Positions 1 through 7,019 of a stretch of DNA of 64,000 bases are shown piece by piece (the first letter of the stretch is position 1; every line of letters starts with the position of its first letter). The stretch is taken from positions 1,674,001 to 1,738,000 of the forward strand of contig NZ_CP024903.1 of the NCBI RefSeq assembly GCF_003330765.1, read 5' to 3'. The notes beneath the pieces were generated by a model, which was not told the origin of the DNA, did no database searches, and saw only the letters and a program-made list of their open reading frames with translations. The position numbers and the translations under genes were made by a program. The stretch is from Burkholderia pyrrocinia (GTDB lineage Bacteria; Pseudomonadota; Gammaproteobacteria; Burkholderiales; Burkholderiaceae).

Positions 1-1
1 C

Positions 2-715
2 AACTTCACCGTCACCTACGACTACATGCTGCCGTTCGACCCGATGGGTTACGCGCAGAACTACTCGTGGGCGACGTCGTCGATGGCGACGGGCGGCCGC
101 AAGGACGGCCTGTTCACGCGCTCGTCGAACGCCGTGCGCTATGACGGAGAATTCAGCGGCTTCAAGTTCGGTGCGCTGTATGGCTTCGGCAACGTGCCGG
201 GCAGCGTGAAGACCAGCTCGAAGTACGACTTCGCGCTCGGTTACGAGAGCGGGCCGTTCGCGGCGGTGGTCACGTTCGACCGCCAGAACGGCGCGGCCGA
301 CAGCGTCACGCCGGCCGATCCGGTCAACTACATCCAGGGCATCCACGCGGGCCTGAGCTACGACTTCGGCAACCTGAAGACGATGGCTGGTTATCGCAAT
401 TACAAGCGTACGTACCACACCACTGCCGCGAACCAGTTGAGCGATATGGTCTGGATCGGCGGGTCGTACCAGTTCACGCCGACGTTCTCGCTGATCGCGG
501 CCGTCTATCACCAGAACATCAAGGGCGGCTCGGATGCCGATCCGACGCTCGTGTCGGTGCGTGCGCAGTACGCGCTGTCGAAGCGCACGGTGCTGTATGC
601 GGCCGGTGCGTTCGCGATCGCGCAGCACGGCGAGAAGGTCGGCGTGTCGCGCGATTTCGCGGGATACGGCACCTCGCAGGTCGGCGTGACGGCGGGGATT
701 CAGCAGCGGTTCTGA
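2..715 (+). CDS. Gram-negative porin, 3' part (5' end outside window)
   Basis: This is the C-terminal part of an outer-membrane general diffusion porin of the Burkholderia OmpC-like family, which forms trimeric 16-strand beta-barrels for small hydrophilic solutes. The reading frame is open from base 2, so the start lies before the window. The protein shows alternating amphipathic strands rich in Tyr, Gly and Asp (for example GLSYDFGNLK and ALGYESGPFA) and ends in the terminal phenylalanine (QQRF) that the BAM complex recognises. Roughly 237 residues are visible, against the 350-390 usual for the family. The barrel end looks intact, and the substrate cannot be told from this part. Confidence 0.9.
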   Translation, partial: NFTVTYDYMLPFDPMGYAQNYSWATSSMATGGRKDGLFTRSSNAVRYDGEFSGFKFGALYGFGNVPGSVKTSSKYDFALGYESGPFAAVVTFDRQNGAADSVTPADPVNYIQGIHAGLSYDFGNLKTMAGYRNYKRTYHTTAANQLSDMVWIGGSYQFTPTFSLIAAVYHQNIKGGSDADPTLVSVRAQYALSKRTVLYAAGAFAIAQHGEKVGVSRDFAGYGTSQVGVTAGIQQRF

Positions 716-725
716 GCCTGACGCG

Positions 726-752
726 GCGGGCGGCGGGGCATCTTTCGCCCGC
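726..752 (+). terminator. Possible terminator hairpin after the porin gene
   Basis: A 7-bp perfect inverted repeat (GCGGGCG...CGCCCGC) with a 13-base loop begins 10 bases after the porin stop codon. There is no T-tract behind it, so it may be a 3' stability hairpin or a weak terminator. Confidence 0.35.
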
Positions 753-861
753 GGCCGCCCTGCTTTCGCCCCACGCGCGGCGGCATCACGACGGATAGCC
801 GGTTGTCGCCGCGCGGCTCGCTCATCGCGCAGCGCCTGGCCCGCTGCGGTTCAGTCGCCGT

Positions 862-1824
862 TCACTCGCCCCGCATCGTGAACACCGGACGAACGAGACT
901 GTTCGTATCGTTCCAGTGTTCGCCGACGGCCGACAGCGGCACCGCGCGCGTATCGATCGCCAGGCCCGCCGGCCCGGCCACGTCGAACACACCGCGCACC
1001 GAGGCCAGCAAGCGCGGCAGCGACACGCTGCCGAGGCCGCTGCCCATCAGTTCGATCGCGGTCGCGCGCAATACGGCGCCCGGCAGCAGCACATCCGCGC
1101 CGCCGATCGCGCCGATCTGCACGAAACGCAGCGGCCGGCCATCCGGCGTCGCCTTCGCGGCGACAACCAGCAGCGCCTGTGCACTGGCGCCCCACAGATA
1201 GTCGAGCGCGATATCCACGCCCGCGCGGAAATGCGGTTCGAGCGCGCGGGCCAGATCCGCATCGTCCTGCTGCAGCGACACGACGGCGTCCGCGCCGGCA
1301 TTCAGCAATGCGTCCAGCGCGACCGCGTTGCGCCCCGTCGCGATCACCTTCGCGGCGCCGAGATGCTTCGCGATTCGCACCGCCAGCCGCCCCGACGTGC
1401 CCGTTGCGCCGTTGACGAGCACCGTCTCGCCCGCCACGAGCCGCGCGCGTTCGGTCAGCGCCGCCCACGACGACATCCCGGGAATCGCGATCGCCGCGGC
1501 CGTGACGTCGTCGAGCCCGTCCGGCAGCGGCACGCACCGCGCCTCGGGCGCGATCGTGCGCTCGGCCATCGCGCCGAACGGTGCGGGGGCGCCGAAGAAA
1601 TAAACGCGTTGCCCGTCGTCGAGACGGCCTACGCCGTCCACGCCGACGACGAACGGATAGGGTCCGTCCGACGAGTAATGCGTGCCGGACGCGCGCGCCT
1701 GCGCGATCCGGCTCAACGCGGACGCCGCCACGTCGATCAGACGGTGGCCCGGCATCGCACGCGGCGCTTCGAATTCCATATGAACGGGACGCTCGCCGGC
1801 GCCCGTCACGACTGCGGCTTTCAT
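862..1824 (-). CDS. Zinc-independent MDR alcohol dehydrogenase / quinone oxidoreductase-like protein
   Basis: This 320-residue cytosolic protein belongs to the medium-chain dehydrogenase/reductase superfamily. It has an N-terminal GroES-like fold and a Rossmann domain near residue 140 with the NADPH-binding sequence VNGATGTSGRLAVRIAKHLG, typical of quinone oxidoreductases. The cysteine-rich structural zinc loop of classical alcohol dehydrogenases is not seen. The start is supported by an AAGGAG ribosome-binding site about 7 bases upstream. It follows the small gene at 1871-2122 on the same strand with 46 bp between them, so the two are probably one transcript, divergent from an AraC regulator. 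The substrate is unknown. Confidence 0.85.
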   Translation of the reverse strand: MKAAVVTGAGERPVHMEFEAPRAMPGHRLIDVAASALSRIAQARASGTHYSSDGPYPFVVGVDGVGRLDDGQRVYFFGAPAPFGAMAERTIAPEARCVPLPDGLDDVTAAAIAIPGMSSWAALTERARLVAGETVLVNGATGTSGRLAVRIAKHLGAAKVIATGRNAVALDALLNAGADAVVSLQQDDADLARALEPHFRAGVDIALDYLWGASAQALLVVAAKATPDGRPLRFVQIGAIGGADVLLPGAVLRATAIELMGSGLGSVSLPRLLASVRGVFDVAGPAGLAIDTRAVPLSAVGEHWNDTNSLVRPVFTMRGE

Positions 1825-1870
1825 GGTGGCTCCTTGAATCGGGGATCTCGATCGACCGTTGCGGCGGACG

Positions 1871-2122
1871 TCAGCGCGCGTCGAGCCACGCGCGCAGCGC
1901 CGGATCGCGCACTTCCATCACGTCGAACAGGCCGAGCGCGCGCAGCGCGGGCAACGCATCGATCGCGTCGGCTTCCGCGCGTGCCCGGTCGGCGGGCGTG
2001 GCGCCGGGATCGGTCAGCACGCGCGCGTTGACCAGAAACGCGCCGACGGTGCCCTTGCGGATCGTCGTTCCGCCGGCATCGATCCGGTCGGCATGGTCGG
2101 GAAGCATCTGTTCGGCTCGCAT
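1871..2122 (-). CDS. Small conserved-looking hypothetical protein (83 aa)
   Basis: I do not recognise this 83-residue soluble protein. It is acidic and alanine-rich, with no signal peptide or membrane segment; the sequence reads as helix (ADRARAEADAIDALPALRALGLFDVMEVRDP). A GGAG sequence lies about 10 bases before the ATG. It is first in a two-gene unit with the quinone-oxidoreductase-like gene and is divergent from the AraC regulator gene 95 bp away, so the regulator may control the pair. Coding potential is supported by the frame and position rather than by a known domain. Confidence 0.6.
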   Translation of the reverse strand: MRAEQMLPDHADRIDAGGTTIRKGTVGAFLVNARVLTDPGATPADRARAEADAIDALPALRALGLFDVMEVRDPALRAWLDAR

Positions 2123-2217
2123 CGCGTCGTACTCCGGTTGTCATCGATGGACGCAGTGTAGGCGTGCGAATCCGGCCGATCTCCGGTATAACAGCCATTC
2201 GATACCGCTATCCGGCC

Positions 2218-3009
2218 ATGTCCGATCCGCTCCTGCCCGCCCGCTTCATCACGTCCGACGACGGCCCGTTCGTCGTTGCCGCCGTCCTGTCGCAACGCGA
2301 CCCGCGCGTGACTGCGCCGCACGCGCATGCGCGCGGCCAGCTCGTCGGCGCGCTGAGTGGGCTGCTGACGATCGGTCTCGACGACCAAGACTGGGTCGTG
2401 CCGGCGATCCACGCGATCTGGATTCCGCCGCATTGCCGGCATTCGCTGCGCTCGTTCGGGCCGATTTCCGGCTGGTCGGCGTTCGTCGCCGAAGCACGCT
2501 GCGCGGCGCTGCCGGATACGCCGCGCGCGATCCGGGCGTCGCCGCTGCTGCGGGAAGCCGTGCAGCGCGCGGCAAGCTGGGGCGATTCGGAACTCGATGC
2601 CGCGCAGACGCGGATCGCCGACGTGATCCTCGATGAAATCGCCGCGTCGGAAGTCGAATCGCTAAGTCTCGCGCGGCCTCGCGACGCGCGGCTCGTGCGC
2701 ATCACCGACGCGCTCGCCACGAACCTTGCGGACAACCGGCGGCTGGAGGAATGGGCCGAATGGGCCGGCATCAGCGCACGAACGATGAGCCGCCGCTTCG
2801 TCGCCGAGACGGGGCTGACGTTTGCCCAGTGGCGTCAGCAGGCAAGGCTGCTGCGGGCGCTGGAGAGAATCGCCGACGGCGTGCCGGTGACGACGATCGC
2901 GCTCGATCTCGGGTACGACAACGTGAGCGCGTTCATCGACATGTTCCGGCGGGCGTTGGGGACGACACCGGGGAAGTATATGGAGGCGGGCCGGCGAGCG
3001 GAAGGATAG
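2218..3009 (+). CDS. AraC-family transcriptional regulator with cupin-type sensor domain
   Basis: The protein has 263 residues. An N-terminal cupin-like region (PHAHARGQLVGALSG, then VVPAIHAIWIPPHCRHSL) resembles the RmlC-like sensor domain of many AraC regulators. The C-terminal 100 residues hold the two helix-turn-helix motifs; the second includes TIALDLGYDNVSAFIDMFRR followed by the family signature ending LGTTPGKYM. I chose the ATG at 2218; an in-frame ATG at 2164 would add 18 residues and sit close to the divergent gene. It probably regulates the divergent small gene and oxidoreductase. The 3' end of this gene is repeated, in decayed form, at 9884-10123. Confidence 0.88.
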   Translation: MSDPLLPARFITSDDGPFVVAAVLSQRDPRVTAPHAHARGQLVGALSGLLTIGLDDQDWVVPAIHAIWIPPHCRHSLRSFGPISGWSAFVAEARCAALPDTPRAIRASPLLREAVQRAASWGDSELDAAQTRIADVILDEIAASEVESLSLARPRDARLVRITDALATNLADNRRLEEWAEWAGISARTMSRRFVAETGLTFAQWRQQARLLRALERIADGVPVTTIALDLGYDNVSAFIDMFRRALGTTPGKYMEAGRRAEG

Positions 3010-3276
3010 GTGCGGCCGTCAGCAGGGGTGAATAGTCGCGGCTCACTTACTGATATATCGGATATTCGAACTGAACGGCCCACACTGTTATCACGCTGCA
3101 TCGCGATTCGATATCGATCATTCGGGTCTGCCGGGTCCTCAGTGACAGAACACTCCCGCCGTCCTGTTTCAAGACATCTCACCGCACTGCCCTCGACGGT
3201 GTCGCTCTTGCGAGCGATGGGCTTGGCGTCAACGATGACCGCCCCAGCCTACGTCGAATGCAGCACTACACCACTT

Positions 3277-4920
3277 TTAAAGAGTAATGGTGTAAATGCC
3301 GGCGGAACCCGTTTCTGCATTCGGGCTCCCCAAATAGGTCCATTCAACATCATCGTTCGCAATGTCGATGAATTGCTCGATAGGTGATGGAAACGCCCGC
3401 CCCTTTTCGACAAACGTTTGCTGATTCCATTGGTTAAACAAAGCGGCCATTGGATGGTCATCTGCAACGCGGCCTTCCCACACGCCTGTTTCCGTGCAGC
3501 GACGATCACCCGAGCACTTCACTGCCACCGGCTGCGCAGCTACCTCGCGCAATAATCCCGCTTCAACCATATTCGCCAAAAAATCTGCACGCTGTGGCGG
3601 CAGGCGGTACGCCTCACCGAGGAAATGCCATTGCACTCGATCCGGCGATAGCCATTCGTGCAACGGCAACTCGAACCGCTCTCCCGTTTCAAAGCGCTCT
3701 GGCGAGCCAGATCGAGCGATCAACCGCCCATCGGGCTCATTCGATGAACCATACAGTGCCAGCCAGTATCCCGTTTGGGGTACGCTTTGATCCCCACCGA
3801 CTGCAAGCGTGCTCGTCTCCAATGCGGCGACCGCATAACCATCGGGTATAAAAGAACGTCCCTGAAGCGCACTACTCTTTTGCCGACTGACTGGTGGAGT
3901 AACCGCCTTCGCGGCATTGATCAGCGTTTGTCCATCACCGTTCCATTTGGGTAGCGGCGCTGGTGGTAACGGCAGTATCTTGTCCAGGTTGGGAAGCTTC
4001 AATCGTCCGTCGTAAAGTTTCAAGATATCAGCAATTTTTCCGTACCGTTGAGCGCGCGCTTTGTCGATATGGCCTACCAGATTGGTTCCATTTTCGAGAT
4101 CCATCCCGTTAAATTCCGATACGAGGCTATCTGCACATTTGGTGCTCCCGAGCTTCACACCTTCATGCAAGACCTTCAGCGCGCGGAGCTTCGCCTCAAG
4201 TGTATTGGGACGCGCATAGATCAGACCCAGCTTCTCTGCGGCATCTCCATATCCCTGTGCAAAAGCGCATTCGAGCATCTTGGTTCCCACCGCTTGGTTG
4301 GCCCAAAAGCCCTCACTGGGGTTATCGTAAGACGCAGCCAACTTGTATCCCAGATACGCCATTGCAGCCGGACTACCCATATCCGCTGCTCGCTGGAAAA
4401 AAGCGTAAGCGCTCGTAGCGTCCCCCTCCTTTACCACGCCGTTGAGATGATATACACCCATCCTGTCGTACGCGTCGGGGATATCGAGCCTCATCGCCTT
4501 CTCGACCCATTGAATGGCGACTTCCGGATTGTGGTCTGGTACGCCGGAATGATCACTCAAGATCAACGACGCCAGATTCAGCATCGCTTTCCAATGATTT
4601 TTTTCAGCTGCTTGCAGATAGAGCTGATATACCTTTGTATAGTCGACGTTGTCAGCAGGTACCGCCGGGGCGTCCAGCCTCAACGCTTGCTGGAACCACA
4701 TTTCTGCCTGTGGATCAACGGACGGCACCCGTTGCGCCTCATATACACAGGTAAAGTCTTTTCGGTGTGGATCAAAGAGCGGTAGTTTTTCGTTTCGTGG
4801 CAGATCAGACATAGCAGTGGTCAACTTATTACCGATAGAAGTCAGGATGCCCGCATGCGCCGTAGTTATTAACAACAAAGCGGCGAGGGCAAAACGCAAC
4901 ACGTAGATAAAAATATTCAT
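3277..4920 (-). CDS. Sel1-repeat periplasmic protein, putative immunity protein to the Tle5-type effector
   Basis: The 547-residue protein starts with a clear signal peptide (hydrophobic residues 5-20, cleavage near TTAHA), so it should act in the periplasm. Residues about 80-260 carry Sel1/TPR-like helical repeats (for example YLQAAEKNHWKAMLNLASLI and AYAFFQRAADMGSPAAMAYLG). The C-terminal half is a separate region unknown to me, possibly the DUF6396 type found in similar proteins. Its ATG overlaps the stop of the phospholipase D gene (ATGA), which suggests coupled translation. In Pseudomonas aeruginosa the immunity proteins of the Tle5b phospholipase carry Sel1-like repeats, and this is the basis for the call. 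The DNA is less GC-rich than its surroundings. Confidence 0.75.
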   Translation of the reverse strand: MNIFIYVLRFALAALLLITTAHAGILTSIGNKLTTAMSDLPRNEKLPLFDPHRKDFTCVYEAQRVPSVDPQAEMWFQQALRLDAPAVPADNVDYTKVYQLYLQAAEKNHWKAMLNLASLILSDHSGVPDHNPEVAIQWVEKAMRLDIPDAYDRMGVYHLNGVVKEGDATSAYAFFQRAADMGSPAAMAYLGYKLAASYDNPSEGFWANQAVGTKMLECAFAQGYGDAAEKLGLIYARPNTLEAKLRALKVLHEGVKLGSTKCADSLVSEFNGMDLENGTNLVGHIDKARAQRYGKIADILKLYDGRLKLPNLDKILPLPPAPLPKWNGDGQTLINAAKAVTPPVSRQKSSALQGRSFIPDGYAVAALETSTLAVGGDQSVPQTGYWLALYGSSNEPDGRLIARSGSPERFETGERFELPLHEWLSPDRVQWHFLGEAYRLPPQRADFLANMVEAGLLREVAAQPVAVKCSGDRRCTETGVWEGRVADDHPMAALFNQWNQQTFVEKGRAFPSPIEQFIDIANDDVEWTYLGSPNAETGSAGIYTITL

Positions 4921-6980
4921 GCGTACACATTTTCAGGAGAGCCACCGAGGCCACCGCCATTTGGCACGGAGATCGACCCGTACAGCGTCGTGGTCGAACG
5001 ATGCTCGATGAATGGCAACAAAAACCCCGTCATCGGCTGCGTACCCGCTTGCTGGATGTCTTGATTCTTGCTCATCCGTCGATTCCAATTCCTGAATGTA
5101 TCCGGCATATCTTTCGGGTGACCGCTATATTTAACATCGCCACCATAGAGCAATCCGAATACACGCTCGCGAAGATCAGCCGCATAAATACTACCGGTTG
5201 CAGCTATATTAATTTCACTATCAATAGCCATGCTTCGCTGGTTCAGGTTTGCACTACCCACCGTAATAAACACATCATCAATGATCATCAACTTCGAGTG
5301 AATATAGATTTCCCGATAAGACATGTTTTGATCAGCATCGGGACCACTCGTTCGCAATCTCGCGACACTGACAACGACACCCAGCGTTTTCTCGAGATTT
5401 TCCACACTAGGTCGATCAAGCACTTCACCACGACCTCTGCTGCCCTTTTCATAGACAAAATCAAGTTTCCCTTTATCGACAAGCCCCTTTTGCTCAGACA
5501 TCGAATCACCAGCCCCAAGCAGGGTCAGAGTATCGTATGTTCGAGGCACCATTTCCTCCCGCTCCGGATGTGGAATCACGATAAAAAGATGCAGCTTCGG
5601 CATTTCAGTAACTGGCTTATTTGCCATCCTCATCCAGTCATCGCAATATTTTTTCCGTGTTTTGATCAGGTGACGGGCGAATTCCGGGTAAAAGAAATAC
5701 TGATTTTCCATGTAAATGTAGTTGCGTGCACTACTGGTAGCCTGGAAATACACCTCCTTGATCGATTTTTCTCGTTCACGAGGTTGCGTGCGCACAATTT
5801 GCACAAGATGCGCCGGATTTCCTGCTACCCGCGGAATCTTCGCTGGTGGTGCTGGAGGAATCTGGTACGGCAATTCTCCAACGTTGAGTGCCACAGCCCA
5901 TGCGTTTTCAAAATTGAAATGCAGCTGCGCAAGCGCCGGCCCTACAACTCGGCACGCGTAGTCCTGAAAGGGACGTCCATGCACGTAGTTTTCGTGCCCT
6001 ATTCCGCGCTGCACGTCGTTTTTCGAAAGCCTGTTTTTCAGGCCCTGGTACAAACTAGTTTTTGCTGGCGCAGTCTGCGTTGAAATTTCTCGCTTCAGCT
6101 CGTCTTCAATAAGTGGCGAAGACAAGATCTCACGCTTTCGATCGTCGATTTCGTGAACGGTCCGATCCCAGTAGTCGGTAACCGAATTTAGCCCCATGAC
6201 GTAACCAACCGCCTTACTTCCGTTGTCGTAATCGTAATCGATCAGGATTGGTTTCTGGTGATGTGTCCCATAGTCCTCCATCCCGCTTCGCTCATCAACA
6301 ACACTGAATGTACTGGTTACAGGCTTGTCCTCTTCTGCAGGCGCAGTAGTCATCAAGGCTTTCGCATCGGCAGGCGAAACTTCACGCAGTACAACACGAA
6401 GGCGAGGATTCTTTCCGCTATTGATTTTTCCTCCGGGTAGGTTCTCGGCCCACCATGCAACACAGGCCTTGTGACGCTCGCTATTCTCATCGCCATACGC
6501 GGGCCCCTGTCGAAGATGGTAAACAATAGGACCACTAGTCCAATTTTCCTGCACATCTGAAAAACCGGGCATATTGTTTTGGACAGCGGAGCCCCGGGGG
6601 GTAGACCAGATCAGCAATCGCACTGTGACAGGATTTTCCTTGCGGGTAGTGATCTCGTCCAATAACTGTCCGTAGGTTTGCCCACGTGGCCACGTTTCAC
6701 CGCCTCTCTCGAGCTCCATACCTGGATCAAAACCCCAGCAGACGATATCTGCCGATTTCTTCGCATCGCGCAAGTCTTTGGCGATCCGCTTGAATCCCTC
6801 TTCGCCGCAAATGATGAAGCTGAGCTTGTTTCCCTTTGTAATCGGGCAGGTGCCGTCCCCATTCTTTTCTTTCACGTCGCGGTGCTCAACAAGAAATTGC
6901 ATCGCATTCTTCGCCGACCTTGATTGTTCATCGATCGCGACTGTTGCGTGTTTGTGAGTTTTAAGTGGGAAATCTGCCAT
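4917..6980 (-). CDS. Tle5-type phospholipase D, type VI secretion lipase effector
   Basis: The 687-residue protein carries both HKD motifs (HxKxxxxD) of the phospholipase D superfamily: HQKPILID at residues 241-248 and HSKLMIID at 561-568, the second followed by the usual GSANLNQRS. No signal peptide is present, as expected of a cargo loaded in the cytosol onto a VgrG spike. It lies 39 bp after a vgrG gene and overlaps the putative immunity gene by 4 bp, the classical order vgrG-effector-immunity. By family knowledge it should hydrolyse the head groups of phospholipids such as phosphatidylethanolamine in a rival's periplasm. The base composition is visibly poorer in GC than that of the flanks. 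Confidence 0.9.
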   Translation of the reverse strand: MADFPLKTHKHATVAIDEQSRSAKNAMQFLVEHRDVKEKNGDGTCPITKGNKLSFIICGEEGFKRIAKDLRDAKKSADIVCWGFDPGMELERGGETWPRGQTYGQLLDEITTRKENPVTVRLLIWSTPRGSAVQNNMPGFSDVQENWTSGPIVYHLRQGPAYGDENSERHKACVAWWAENLPGGKINSGKNPRLRVVLREVSPADAKALMTTAPAEEDKPVTSTFSVVDERSGMEDYGTHHQKPILIDYDYDNGSKAVGYVMGLNSVTDYWDRTVHEIDDRKREILSSPLIEDELKREISTQTAPAKTSLYQGLKNRLSKNDVQRGIGHENYVHGRPFQDYACRVVGPALAQLHFNFENAWAVALNVGELPYQIPPAPPAKIPRVAGNPAHLVQIVRTQPREREKSIKEVYFQATSSARNYIYMENQYFFYPEFARHLIKTRKKYCDDWMRMANKPVTEMPKLHLFIVIPHPEREEMVPRTYDTLTLLGAGDSMSEQKGLVDKGKLDFVYEKGSRGRGEVLDRPSVENLEKTLGVVVSVARLRTSGPDADQNMSYREIYIHSKLMIIDDVFITVGSANLNQRSMAIDSEINIAATGSIYAADLRERVFGLLYGGDVKYSGHPKDMPDTFRNWNRRMSKNQDIQQAGTQPMTGFLLPFIEHRSTTTLYGSISVPNGGGLGGSPENVYA

Positions 6981-7019
6981 GTCTGCTGTTCTCAGTAGTG
7001 GATGCGATTGGCGTTGCTC

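Noticed and set aside
916..2031. Long open frame on the plus strand antisense to the oxidoreductase gene
   Set aside because: Arginine-rich translation typical of the complement of GC-rich coding DNA; no family match and it crosses two real genes. Many similar frames elsewhere were left out for the same reason.
3266..3293. TACACCA/TGGTGTA inverted repeat at the end of the Sel1 gene as a terminator
   Set aside because: The stem spans the stop codon, has a 14-base AT-rich loop and no T-tract in the direction of transcription.
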